A DNA stretch of 46,133 nucleotides from a virus: IMG/VR virus record IMGVR_UViG_3300035661_000105, positions 1-46,133 of that record; one strand, 5' to 3'. Shown here in pieces: positions 6,548 to 14,104 of the stretch (its first letter is position 1; each line of letters starts with the position of its first letter). A model generated the notes under the pieces. It was not told the DNA's origin. It worked only from the letters and a program-made list of their open reading frames with translations, and searched no databases. The position numbers were made by a program, and so were the translations under genes.

Positions 6548-8630
6548 TTGAAGTACTCCGTTGCATACCTATCTTGTGCCGCGATGCTATCTCAATTGCC
6601 TTCAGCATGTGGTCAATGTTAGCTGTGATGCGGCTGCGCTCAGCCTCCGCTTGGTTAATACCTGCTTCAATCATAGCAGCCTGCGAGAACGCTTCCTCGG
6701 ACTGTGCCTGCGCAGAGTTCTTCATCGCCTTGGATTGCAAGTCCAGGATCATCGCATCATTAACGCGGCGCTCTTCCTCCAAGGCCACGATGAACTCTTG
6801 TGCGGACTGTTGGAGCTCAGCTTGCTTGAGTTGCAGGGCAGCTTGCTTGGTCGCCTCCTGTGCCTGCACTGTAGCGGTCTTACCATCCACCGCCATCTTA
6901 GCAATCATCACATCAGGGTTCGGGGCAGGCTGTGCGCCGGGTTTAAAGATCTTCTCAATGTCCTCGATGCCGATGGCCGTCAGCCAAATGATCTCGACTG
7001 CATCCCGGTTGTAGCCAGGGGTAGTCGCCGCCGCTTGCTTCAACATAGTCGCGCGCTGAATCCGCATCATGTCAGAAGTGATCGTGGGATCGGCCTGCGG
7101 AGTAATATCGCCCTTCGTCTCCAGGTAGTCGCGGAGAGTCACGCCCCCGACCTGAGGTGCATCTAGTTTCAGGAATCGCTTGTTCAGATCGAAGAGTTTC
7201 TGGAACTCCATCTTGCTCGAGCGCCAGATACGCTTGAAGATCGCGGAGTAGACCTTCTGCCCCTGGTCCACCATTGTCTGCATGGAGGATGCAGGAGTGT
7301 TCTGCCCAGGGTTCTCGCCGACTGTCGTGTCAGTAGTTCCCGACACTCGCGACGTGTAGTTGATGAGCAGGGAGAGTAGTTGGAACAGTACATCGCTCGG
7401 AGCGTTGACCGGAGCGGGCAGGATTGACTTGCGAAGATCGTCCCCGGTGGCGTCCACTCGCTTCCACTCGAACGGGGAGAGGGCGTTGGTACCGCTACGG
7501 AACTTGGCACCACGTCCAAGGAACCCGCCGGCCGTCGTCTGCATAACACCACAGTCGACGAGCATGTTGACCAGGGAACTGACTGTCTCATTCAACGGCC
7601 CGAGGAATACTCCGAAGCCAATATCGTAGATGCCGCCGTCAGGAGAAGGAATGAAAGTCTTCTTGGTGAAGTATTCATTCGCCTTGACTCGGATAATCTT
7701 GCCCGCGTACTTGCCAGAGGGGACCTTCTCAATCGCCTTCTCTTCGTCAAACCGGGTAACAATGCGAACGACCGTCTTGCTTTCCTTGTGGACAGTAATG
7801 ATGTAGGGTTCTGCATACCCGTCGTCATCCAAGTCCATGTCCACGTGCTGCTCGAGGAAAGTCAGGGAAGTCGTGGCATCCGGTTGCGATGCAGTAACAC
7901 CTTGACGTTTATCTTGCTCTAGCTTGGCCTTTGTTTCCGAGGGCTTCGGAGGGTTGTCGTACCACGACTCGTCCAGCACATCGCGCCAAGTTCCCGCCAG
8001 CACAGCACTGCGGATTTCATTCTTGAACTTGGGGACGATGTGAGTCTTGCGCGGGCACTCGTCAAGGGACTTGGACCAGTAGTTAACTACAAGATCCTTC
8101 GCGAGTACCAGTTCACTTACGTTGCGGCCGAGCTGCGGAGAGTAATAAGTCTTCTTGAAGTTCGTACCGACGATACTGAGATTCAAGATCGCCTTATCCT
8201 CTTGCTCTTCCCAGGAGGAGTCCTGCTGCAGCAACTGCCAGTTCATGTGGCGGGAGATCTTGTTGGCCTGGAGTGTCCGCGTGCCCTCGGGGTCAGCTCC
8301 TTCAACCTTACACTTCACCACTTGGTTGCCATTGATCAGTGCGGGGTAGGCGCGAGCATGGAACTGCATGGCAGCAATGGTGACAAGGGGGAAGGCGATG
8401 TTGGAACAGTTCGGCCAGGGAAAGGTCTTAGCCTTCTGCACCTGCAGGGCAAGGTCCATGCCTGCCTCGTTCCGGCGCATCCAAGTCTCGCGCGACTGCT
8501 CATCCACTTCATAACCATTCACGCACTCGACGCCGATGCGTTCCAGGTCCTCGTCGGAGAAGCGGTCGCATAGGTTCGCGGAGGCGATTGCCTCAGCATT
8601 CAATTCGATCTTACCATCCAGCACTAACAT
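6537..8630 (-). CDS. Portal protein (P22-like podovirus type)
   Basis: A 697-residue protein whose ATG follows the terminase stop with no gap. The length fits P22-type portals (about 700 residues). The early WMRRNEAGMDLALQVQKAKTFPWP segment and the middle LNETVSSLVNMLVDCG and LINYTSRVSGTTDTTVGE segments are typical of portal clip and wing domains. From about residue 575 a long alanine/glutamine-rich helix (QAQEATKQAALQLKQAELQ) continues to the end, matching the C-terminal barrel that distinguishes P22 portals. The dodecameric ring is the DNA gate and motor dock. Confidence 0.85.
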   Translation of the reverse strand: MLVLDGKIELNAEAIASANLCDRFSDEDLERIGVECVNGYEVDEQSRETWMRRNEAGMDLALQVQKAKTFPWPNCSNIAFPLVTIAAMQFHARAYPALINGNQVVKCKVEGADPEGTRTLQANKISRHMNWQLLQQDSSWEEQEDKAILNLSIVGTNFKKTYYSPQLGRNVSELVLAKDLVVNYWSKSLDECPRKTHIVPKFKNEIRSAVLAGTWRDVLDESWYDNPPKPSETKAKLEQDKRQGVTASQPDATTSLTFLEQHVDMDLDDDGYAEPYIITVHKESKTVVRIVTRFDEEKAIEKVPSGKYAGKIIRVKANEYFTKKTFIPSPDGGIYDIGFGVFLGPLNETVSSLVNMLVDCGVMQTTAGGFLGRGAKFRSGTNALSPFEWKRVDATGDDLRKSILPAPVNAPSDVLFQLLSLLINYTSRVSGTTDTTVGENPGQNTPASSMQTMVDQGQKVYSAIFKRIWRSSKMEFQKLFDLNKRFLKLDAPQVGGVTLRDYLETKGDITPQADPTITSDMMRIQRATMLKQAAATTPGYNRDAVEIIWLTAIGIEDIEKIFKPGAQPAPNPDVMIAKMAVDGKTATVQAQEATKQAALQLKQAELQQSAQEFIVALEEERRVNDAMILDLQSKAMKNSAQAQSEEAFSQAAMIEAGINQAEAERSRITANIDHMLKAIEIASRHKIGMQRSTSNVD

Positions 8631-10106
8631 TTAGTATCCCGTCACGACCGAGCGGCCGTCTGATTGGTTAGCGGACTTGCGATTCCAAAATCCGCGTTCC
8701 AGGTCCGCCTGATCCTCGTCGAAGAAGTCTTCGTCCTCCACTTGTGCGAAGTCGTCGAAGCCCTTGGACAACAGGGCGGGCGCATCGAACTGGTCATCCA
8801 GAGTTGCCTGGGCAATGCCGGTGAAGCGGAGGTTCTCTTGTTCGAAGCCTGGGTACCAGTCCTGGCGTTTGTCAAACCTACACTGGCCGGCGCGCATACG
8901 CCGCTGGTAACTTCGTCCACGGGTCGCCTTGTCCTTGACAGGAAGGATCGCCTCGAAGTTGATTCGGATATCCCGCACCTGCATCTCACGGTAGATCATC
9001 GACTTGACTGACTTCCAGATCACTCCGTCCTCAACCCAAAAGACCTCGGGGTTCCAGCGCTGCTGGATAGAGAACATTTCGTCGATCCACTCGACGGGGT
9101 CCCAACGGCCGACGCGGCAGTCTACATGGTGGAGGAGGTTGTCCACGTCCTTGCCCCCGACAACGAAGCAGGTACGGTTGGCCTTGTCAGCCTTGCTCAC
9201 TGCGAAGTCGGCGGCCGCGCAGATGATCTTCGGGGAGTCATAGTCATCCTCGGTCATCGGACGGAAGTCGGCCTTGCGTAGGAATGCTTCCGAGTTGTCG
9301 AGAGGGTTGTTCAGGAACTCTTGTGAGTAACCCGCCGCATCGCCATCCTCGATGAACTCCATCTGGCGAGCACGGAGGCGTTCTTCCGGCCACTGCTCCG
9401 GCCAAAGGATGTTGGAGAAATCATCGAACGCTTCGTGCGCCGCGTAGAAGAGATGCTTCCAGGAACGATTGCGGCGGAGGCGGGAAAGGAGTGCATCCTC
9501 GTGCAGGACCGTACCGTGTACCCGCGTCTTGCCATAACGGCCCAAGGCTTGCTTCGCAGCACGGAAAAACCAACGACGGAACTTCATCCGCCGCTCCGGG
9601 TTCTCTACCTGCTCGTCATCTTCCATGTCGTCGCAGACGAGGAGGTTGGGGCGCTTCCCCTTCCACATGCGGCCACGAATGCGCTGCTCAGCCCCTCGAC
9701 ACAGGATGCGGAAGCGATGACCGTCAGTGCAGACGACAATGATATCCGCCTTGCTGTCGGACTCGAAGTGAGAGATGCCGAACTCCCTACGGAGATCCAG
9801 GTTCTCGTGAAGCTCTTCGGATATGTTCCCGAGTTGTTCGGCGGCCAGGTCCTCGGTACTGGATACCAGTATCACGTAGTCGGAACAGCGGAAGAGAACC
9901 TCCGCCATCGTGTAGACCATTGTGAGGGCGGTGGACTTGGCGTGCTCACGAGGGGCGATGCACATGACCTGCGGAGCGTCCGAGCAATACAACTGCCAGG
10001 CTTCCCTGTGCAGCTGCGGAGTCGCGGCACGATTGTCGTACCTGGGGGAAAGGAAAGTTCCCGCAAAGGATTCAACAAGGTCGGCCGTGAGCTTGATCGG
10101 AGTCAT
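8631..10106 (-). CDS. Terminase large subunit
   Basis: A 491-residue packaging ATPase/nuclease. The start at 10106 is chosen because it overlaps the previous stop as ATGA. A Walker A-like motif reads APREHAKST at residues 51-59, where the lysine position is typical of terminases, and the Walker B reads LLVCDDMED at about 155-163. The C-terminal nuclease domain begins near AAADFAVSKADKANR, supplying the first catalytic aspartate, and VEDGVIWK follows. The protein translocates DNA into the prohead through the portal encoded next. Confidence 0.93.
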   Translation of the reverse strand: MTPIKLTADLVESFAGTFLSPRYDNRAATPQLHREAWQLYCSDAPQVMCIAPREHAKSTALTMVYTMAEVLFRCSDYVILVSSTEDLAAEQLGNISEELHENLDLRREFGISHFESDSKADIIVVCTDGHRFRILCRGAEQRIRGRMWKGKRPNLLVCDDMEDDEQVENPERRMKFRRWFFRAAKQALGRYGKTRVHGTVLHEDALLSRLRRNRSWKHLFYAAHEAFDDFSNILWPEQWPEERLRARQMEFIEDGDAAGYSQEFLNNPLDNSEAFLRKADFRPMTEDDYDSPKIICAAADFAVSKADKANRTCFVVGGKDVDNLLHHVDCRVGRWDPVEWIDEMFSIQQRWNPEVFWVEDGVIWKSVKSMIYREMQVRDIRINFEAILPVKDKATRGRSYQRRMRAGQCRFDKRQDWYPGFEQENLRFTGIAQATLDDQFDAPALLSKGFDDFAQVEDEDFFDEDQADLERGFWNRKSANQSDGRSVVTGY

Positions 10107-10396
10107 GAGGTGACTACCTTGTAACCCTGCAGAGCCAACGTCTGGCCACTGGAGGTTACTGCGAAGCATGTGAGGAGGTACGTGGTCCCCGCAACGCCGC
10201 CCGCGAGGAGCTGAGTTACTTGTGCCCCTTGGATAGTCGCGGCCCCCGAGACGAGCGTGGGCGTTGGGTCGGTGCCGGAGTAGACAGCAGCTGTAACTGT
10301 TGCAGTGCTGATTGTTTCGCCGACGGCAAGGCGCGAGGTGAAGTCGAAGACTTCTTTGATGGTTTCGCCATTGGCCTTGTCCTTAAGTATTAACAT
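10103..10396 (-). CDS. Conserved phage beta-rich protein, function unknown
   Basis: A 97-residue protein with a KEVFDFTSRLAVGETIS start region and a GGVAGTTYLLTCFAVTSSG core. These are features of an immunoglobulin-like beta-sandwich that recurs in many phage genomes next to terminase genes. It overlaps both neighbours by 4-7 bases. A virion attachment or neck role is possible, but no specific function can be read from the sequence. Confidence 0.7.
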   Translation of the reverse strand: MLILKDKANGETIKEVFDFTSRLAVGETISTATVTAAVYSGTDPTPTLVSGAATIQGAQVTQLLAGGVAGTTYLLTCFAVTSSGQTLALQGYKVVTS

Positions 10397-10587
10397 GAGC
10401 CGCCTCCGGTTCCGAGCATCAGGTCCTGTGTGCAGGTGGGTGCGGGCAGGACGCTGGAAGGAAGGGAGGCGGCAGTGCGGGGTGCACGCTTGCGGATCTT
10501 GGCAGGCGTAGCAGGATAGGGACCGGACCGACCAGCAGGCGGCTTGCCCGTGCGACGGGGAGCGTGCTTGCGGATCGGCTTGGACAT
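10390..10587 (-). CDS. Small basic protein
   Basis: A 65-residue protein very rich in Arg, Lys and Pro (KHAPRRTGKPPAGRSG), probably unstructured. It starts in a TAATG overlap with the gene before and ends overlapping the gene after. Such arginine-rich leaders near terminase genes may bind DNA, but nothing here proves it. Real because it fits the coupled operon exactly. Confidence 0.6.
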   Translation of the reverse strand: MSKPIRKHAPRRTGKPPAGRSGPYPATPAKIRKRAPRTAASLPSSVLPAPTCTQDLMLGTGGGSC

Positions 10588-10823
10588 TACAGGGCCTTCA
10601 GGGTTTCAACCAGCTCGTCCACTTTGGTGTGGATGAACAGGGCGAAGGACATTTGGTAGGGGGCGGGACCTTCGGCCTCGTGGCGCTCGATCCAGTCGTG
10701 CACGGCGGCGGCCCAGGGGTCTTCCGGGGACGAGGGAGCAGGCTGCCTGAGAACCTCATCCGTTACGCCCTCGGGAGCATTGCCAAGCTCAGTCGCGTCC
10801 GTTACAATATTAATCGGTTCCAT
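10587..10823 (-). CDS. Small acidic protein
   Basis: A 78-residue protein starting MEPINIVTDATELGNAP. The ATG at 10823 overlaps the preceding stop as TAATG and is preceded by a strong AGGAGG site, so it is preferred over the upstream TTG. The C-terminal half is helical (DWIERHEAEG...KVDELVETLKAL). It is a coupled member of the packaging operon with unknown role. Confidence 0.65.
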   Translation of the reverse strand: MEPINIVTDATELGNAPEGVTDEVLRQPAPSSPEDPWAAAVHDWIERHEAEGPAPYQMSFALFIHTKVDELVETLKAL

Positions 10824-10993
10824 TAGCAACCTCCTGCCATCTTATAACGTTGACGCATCGGCTCAGCCGGCGTGGGTTCAAATCGATTCTGCTTCGGGTT
10901 CACGGACTTCAGATCGCGTCCGACGACCTTGCCGCCTTCGTCAGATATCTTGGATGCCGGCAGAGCCGGCTGTGACTTCACTTGCTTGGCCAT
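10823..10993 (-). CDS. Very small protein overlapping the terminase small subunit
   Basis: A 56-residue basic protein beginning MAKQVKSQPALPASK and ending GGC. It overlaps the 3' end of the small terminase gene by 53 bases in another frame and couples to the next gene through TAATG. A moderate GGGAG site lies 9 bases upstream of its ATG. The C-terminal half (KQNRFEPTPAEPMRQRYKM) looks disordered. Without this gene the spacing to the next start would be an unusual gap for this operon, which supports it. Confidence 0.55.
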   Translation of the reverse strand: MAKQVKSQPALPASKISDEGGKVVGRDLKSVNPKQNRFEPTPAEPMRQRYKMAGGC

Positions 10994-11501
10994 TGATGGT
11001 TACTCCCTGTCGAATGTTCGATTGCAATGCGATGAGGCGATTGGCCAGGGCCGCTAGGTGGTCGCCGGCTGGTACGACGGGCTGTGGTGCAGCATTACCG
11101 CCGATGCCAAGGGCCTTTGCTCCGAGCTCCACGGCTTTCAGTACTACCTGATCACTGACCACGGGGGCGTTGAGCTTGTCCATCAAGCGATCCAGGGAAC
11201 GGTTGGCGAGGCCCCGAAAGCGCTCCTCGATCGTCGCCGTGAGGACCGGGTCAACCAACTCCCCCCGGCGCTCTGCCATCATGTTCCTGAACGCGTCGGA
11301 CGACATGACCTGACTCAGCCAACCCTCCGTATACCCGTACCTCGCGGCGACGGCCCCTTGACTGATCCCCGGGTTCGAGATAATAAAGTCAATCATGTCC
11401 GCATGAGTGTAGCTGACCTTCGCGATCACTCCACGGGCCGAAGGAACCCGACTCGGTTCCTCCGCCAATTCCTGCATCATGTTGTCCACGGCCTGTTCCA
11501 T
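10941..11501 (-). CDS. Terminase small subunit (probable)
   Basis: About 186 residues from the ATG at 11501 (MEQAVDNMMQEL); the frame stays open to 11615, so a longer form starting with GTG is possible, but that would translate through the conserved palindromic motif at 11571-11618. A helix-turn-helix is visible at ISQGAVAARYGYTEGWLSQVM, followed by helical segments (VDPVLTATIEERFRGLANRSLDRLMDKL) as in oligomeric terminase small subunits that bind packaging sites. First gene of the leftward arm and close to the large terminase, which supports the call. Confidence 0.65.
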   Translation of the reverse strand: MEQAVDNMMQELAEEPSRVPSARGVIAKVSYTHADMIDFIISNPGISQGAVAARYGYTEGWLSQVMSSDAFRNMMAERRGELVDPVLTATIEERFRGLANRSLDRLMDKLNAPVVSDQVVLKAVELGAKALGIGGNAAPQPVVPAGDHLAALANRLIALQSNIRQGVTINGQASEVTAGSAGIQDI

Positions 11502-11570
11502 ACACGTTAGACACGTAGCCTGCTTCCGAGTTCCCTGTTGCCGTGCATGGCGTGAGGCTCGTGTATTACC

Positions 11571-11618
11571 CCCGTGGCTTATTGGGCCATAATACACGTG
11601 GGCTATTATTCCCACTCT
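11571..11618. promoter_or_regulatory. Palindromic control motif, copy A
   Basis: A 48-base block starting CCCGTGGCTTAT and ending CCCACTCT that is closely matched at 16398-16443, with the core reading TTAT-N6-ATAAT flanked by CGTGG and CACG. A third, reverse-oriented copy is at 28314-28345. Here it lies just upstream of the small terminase start, at the head of the late leftward operon. It is a candidate operator or promoter for a phage regulator; no convincing sigma70 -35/-10 pair is visible. Confidence 0.6.
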
Positions 11619-11936
11619 AAAATTACTTTCTGCATTGGGTGGCGGTTAGTTAATTTATTTTTTGCCCCCCGTCAAGTTTATGGGGCAGGGTGGGGGAGCT
11701 TGAAGGTGGGTGGGGGCGCGGCTTAGGGGGGGATGCTGATTGATAGCGCGCTGGATTGGTGCGGGGGGTGGCACTCTGTTGGTGCGTGGGAATGGGGGGG
11801 GGGGCTGGTTGTATGCACCGAATTGGGGCAGAAATAAATTGATGGATGACGCAAAATAGTGGGAACTGCTTGTGGGGGCGCGTGTCAAACGGGTACGAAG
11901 GGCAGATAGGCTGCCGTTCAATACCGGAGAATTACC
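11619..11936. other. Divergent control region with guanine runs
   Basis: About 320 bases between the two arms without a credible gene. After an AT-rich piece (TTTATTTTTT near 11654-11663) the plus strand carries clustered G-runs. Between 11682 and 11716 these are GGGG, GGG, GGGGG, GGG and GGGGG with short spacers, followed by a 7-G run at 11726-11732 and an 11-G run at 11794-11804. This can form a G-quadruplex. The early rightward promoter should lie in the last 130 bases, but I cannot place a clear consensus. The long minus-strand open frame here is a low-complexity artefact. Confidence 0.5.
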
Positions 11937-12362
11937 ATGAAAGTTACACGTCCTGAAAATATGCCGAGCAGAATCGTCTTTACGTTCGAGCCCCAGTTTG
12001 AAGGCGGCATTGCGCCGGAGCCAGTTACGTTTGACGCGGATAGAGTGCATTCGAGTCTGCACCACGCAGCAGAGATGCATGGATGGGAACAACGGCTGCG
12101 GGATAATGCCGCCATTGCACGGAAACAGAGTGATGGTACGATTATCACCGTCACGGATGCGATGCGCCGGGATGCGGTGCTGGAGCTGGTCAATCATTAC
12201 CACGGAGGGAGCCCCGACTGGTCAATCAAGGCAGCTGCGAAGGTGAAAGTAGCTGCGCGTAATCCGGTATGGGAAGCTATCGCAGCGAAACGCGGCATGA
12301 CGTATGAAGCGTACATTGCTGAGCGGGCGGAGCAGGATCTGGCTGAACTGGCCGCGATGTGA
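11937..12362 (+). CDS. Early protein, function unknown
   Basis: A 141-residue protein, first gene of the rightward arm, with GGAG seven bases before the ATG. It has a mixed N-terminal region (RIVFTFEPQFEGG) and a helical, alanine-rich C-terminus (AYIAERAEQDLAELAAM). No motif I recognise. As the leading early gene it is a candidate host-takeover factor, but that is inference from position only. Confidence 0.7.
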   Translation: MKVTRPENMPSRIVFTFEPQFEGGIAPEPVTFDADRVHSSLHHAAEMHGWEQRLRDNAAIARKQSDGTIITVTDAMRRDAVLELVNHYHGGSPDWSIKAAAKVKVAARNPVWEAIAAKRGMTYEAYIAERAEQDLAELAAM

Positions 12363-12366
12363 TGAT

Positions 12367-12451
12367 GTACGCGTACGTACGGCCGCCCTACACAATCGCG
12401 GGAACCAAACGTACGTACGCGTGTCATATATATACGTACGCGTACGTACGG
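12367..12451. repeat. CGTACG-rich direct and inverted repeats
   Basis: GTACGCGTACGTACGG occurs at 12367-12382 and again at 12436-12451, each followed about ten bases later by ACACAATCG and a GGGA or GGGAG. In addition a perfect 13-base inverted repeat pairs 12410-12422 with 12438-12450 around a 15-base AT-rich loop containing TCATATATATA. The region separates two early genes. It may be a protein-binding site array, a promoter-proximal operator or a melting site. Confidence 0.75.
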
Positions 12452-12478
12452 TATTGATTGACACAATCGGGAGCAAAT

Positions 12479-12754
12479 ATGGGTGATGTATTAAACACGC
12501 TAACATTCGAGGAACTGGATGCAATGCGAGAGGCAGCCAAACCGAAGGCGAAACATTGCCTGACCTGTGATAAGGAGGTGCGGATGAAGCCGGGGCAGCT
12601 GTTCTGCTCGCCGGCCTGTCGGGTGCGCTATGCGAGGGAGCAGGCTCGAGTGCAATATGAAGCGCTGATGAAGGAGCGGCAAGCTTGGACGGAGGAGCGC
12701 GAGGCTTTGGTGCGCGAAGTGCAGGAACTTCGAAAGCAACTGGCGACTAGGTAG
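12479..12754 (+). CDS. Small zinc-ribbon and coiled-coil protein
   Basis: A 91-residue protein starting MGDVLNTLTFEELDAM. The ATG at 12479 is preceded by GGGAG with six-base spacing and is preferred over an upstream ATG. A four-cysteine zinc site (CLTC ... CSPAC, about residues 27-46) is followed by a long charged helix (QARVQYEALMKERQAW, then LVREVQELRKQLATR), likely a coiled coil. The zinc module resembles those in small phage DNA-binding or regulatory proteins. Function not known. Confidence 0.75.
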   Translation: MGDVLNTLTFEELDAMREAAKPKAKHCLTCDKEVRMKPGQLFCSPACRVRYAREQARVQYEALMKERQAWTEEREALVREVQELRKQLATR

Positions 12755-12841
12755 CTAGGGCGAGGGGCGGGGGAGTATCCGGCCCTTCTTCCGAGCGACT
12801 TGCTCGAGGGGGCGTGGCCTTATCCACGAAGGAGGCTCATC

Positions 12842-12985
12842 ATGGTAACGAGAACTGAATTTGCGAATGAACTTCGGGCGGCGGGTCTGGATGATATGCT
12901 GGCTTGGGCGTTGAGAGATCAGGATATTCCAGACGCAGGCGAGGACTGGGAATGGGAGGGGCTTGACCATGAACGCGCGGAATGA
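12842..12985 (+). CDS. Small acidic early protein
   Basis: A 47-residue protein, MVTRTEFANELRAAGLDD, ending in a strongly acidic stretch with EDWEWEGLDHERAE. A strong AGGAGG lies eight bases upstream of the ATG, which is preferred to an upstream TTG. It overlaps the next small gene. No known domain. Confidence 0.65.
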   Translation: MVTRTEFANELRAAGLDDMLAWALRDQDIPDAGEDWEWEGLDHERAE

Positions 12986-13085
12986 GATGCTGGTGCGTTT
13001 AGGCCGGCTGGCAGAAGAGGCAGCGGACGCGCGGAAGCGGGTGTATTGGGCGAGGCACTGGTTGAAGTACTTTCTGCTCGGGTAA
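12969..13085 (+). CDS. Very small basic early protein
   Basis: A 38-residue protein, MNARNEMLVRLGRL to FLLG, embedded at its start in the end of the previous gene. A GGAGGGG site lies 7-10 bases upstream. The sequence is a single amphipathic helix with many Arg, Ala and Trp residues (RKRVYWARHWLKYF). Supported by ribosome site and overlap only. Confidence 0.5.
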   Translation: MNARNEMLVRLGRLAEEAADARKRVYWARHWLKYFLLG

Positions 13086-13149
13086 GAAAAAGGCGGACGG
13101 GCTAGGAAAGACGTCTGCTCGAATTACTTGGGAACTAACTAGCTCGCTA

Positions 13150-13166
13150 ACGTGTCATATACACGT
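13150..13166. promoter_or_regulatory. Small palindrome ACGTGT-N5-ACACGT
   Basis: A perfect six-base inverted repeat around CATAT. The GTGTCATATA half is shared with the loop edge of the CGTACG repeat region (12421-12430), suggesting that one factor may recognise both. It lies in the 280-base gap between early genes, beside tandem AGCTAG/CTAGCT elements at 13172-13190. Confidence 0.4.
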
Positions 13167-13210
13167 AACACCATAACACCATAGCTAGCTATCTAGCTAC
13201 ACTCTACGCA

Positions 13211-13322
13211 CACCTAACCGGATTAAATCGGAAAAGGGGTTTCGGGAAAGTAGTTTGTTTATATATTTTTTTTTCTTATTACTCTAACGAACTAAATTCC
13301 CCCGACCGAATCCGGTTAGGTG
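13211..13322. repeat. Long inverted repeat around an AT-rich loop (candidate origin or operator)
   Basis: CACCTAACCGGATT at 13211-13224 is perfectly repeated in reverse complement at 13309-13322, and the match extends imperfectly to 21 bases (13211-13231 against 13302-13322, 18 of 21). The roughly 70-base interior includes an AT-rich run with a T9 tract (13259-13285). This is the only strongly AT-rich, dyad-flanked segment in the rightward arm, which is why a replication origin is considered. A transcription-regulatory role is equally possible. Confidence 0.6.
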
Positions 13323-13364
13323 CTGGAGTAGGCTAGACGGGAATGAGGTTAGGAGGAGAAGGAG

Positions 13365-13754
13365 ATGATGATGTTGATTAAGAAGAGCGCGACAAGGAAA
13401 CTGGACTTGCATCAAGTGCAGGAAATGCGGAAGTACTATGGAGAGGGCGCGACGCAAGGGGCGTTGGCTAGGCACTATGGAGTGAGCGTGGGGCAAGTGG
13501 GGAGGATTGTGAGAGGGGAGAGTTGGGTGGAGGGGGCAGGGGATAGACTGCCTACGCAAGCGGAGCAGGATGGGATTTTGCAAAGGCTGCTACAGGCGCA
13601 GGAAAGGGTAAATATAGCGCCGGAGCTAGTTATGACGAAGGTAGCAGCTCCGGCGGAAAAGGCTCAACTGCCGGATGATCCGAGATTTAAGGAAGGCGGG
13701 GCGTTTGATTTTGTGCTTAAGAAGGCTCCGGTTAATCCGATGGAGGAGGAATGA
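13365..13754 (+). CDS. Helix-turn-helix early regulator (candidate)
   Basis: A 129-residue protein preceded by several purine-rich ribosome sites (GGAGGAGAAGGAG). A helix-turn-helix of the resolvase/sigma4 type spans residues about 15-50: HQVQEMRKYYGEG, then ATQGALARHYGVSVGQVGRI. The remainder is charged and probably flexible. It overlaps the next gene as ATGA. The family is common as phage DNA-binding proteins next to control sites; the big inverted repeat 40 bases upstream could be its target. Confidence 0.65.
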   Translation: MMMLIKKSATRKLDLHQVQEMRKYYGEGATQGALARHYGVSVGQVGRIVRGESWVEGAGDRLPTQAEQDGILQRLLQAQERVNIAPELVMTKVAAPAEKAQLPDDPRFKEGGAFDFVLKKAPVNPMEEE

Positions 13755-14104
13755 TTATGGACAAGCTAAATGAAGCAATATCCGAGCTAGGGGATGAGTT
13801 CCTCGACTTGCCGGAATTTATCCGTGCGACTGCGAAGGAGCACGGACGAAGCATGGTACGGTTGGCTATGCAGGCAGGGCTAGCGCAGGAAGCTGCGGCG
13901 AAGCTAGCAAGGGTGGTGAGGCCGCAGGGGGAGGAGGGGAAAGCGCTGATGCTGCTGGCAGGAGCGTTTAATGAACTGGCGGCTATGGTGGTTAAGGACC
14001 ACGGATGGACGGGGGAGATGCTGGCGAAGTGTGAGCAGGATATTCTGCTGGCGCATTCGACTCACATCGTGGTGCCGAAGGGGGAGGTGATACTGACACA
14101 GTAG
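13751..14104 (+). CDS. Early helical protein, function unknown
   Basis: A 117-residue protein starting MIMDKLNEAISELGDEF in ATGA overlap with the previous gene. It is predicted almost entirely alpha-helical, with alanine-rich helices (LAMQAGLAQEAAAKLARVV and LLAGAFNELAAMVV). No catalytic motif. Its stop codon lies inside the first copy of the repeated element that follows. Confidence 0.7.
   Translation: MIMDKLNEAISELGDEFLDLPEFIRATAKEHGRSMVRLAMQAGLAQEAAAKLARVVRPQGEEGKALMLLAGAFNELAAMVVKDHGWTGEMLAKCEQDILLAHSTHIVVPKGEVILTQ

Noticed and set aside
10870-10890. GGTTCAAATC resembling a tRNA T-arm
   Set aside because: It lies inside a small coupled gene on the minus strand and no other tRNA arms are nearby.
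11655-11690. Terminator formed by TGCCCC/GGGGCA near a T-run
   Set aside because: The T-run precedes the stem on the plus strand and would be A-rich on the minus strand, so neither orientation gives a terminator.
11655-12203. A 182-codon minus-strand frame in the divergent region
   Set aside because: Its Pro/His/Arg-rich translation comes from the G-run strand; low complexity and overlaps a better supported plus-strand gene.
12458-12463. TTGACA resembling a sigma70 -35 box
   Set aside because: No acceptable -10 box lies 16-18 bases downstream; the sequence there is the ribosome site and start of the next gene.
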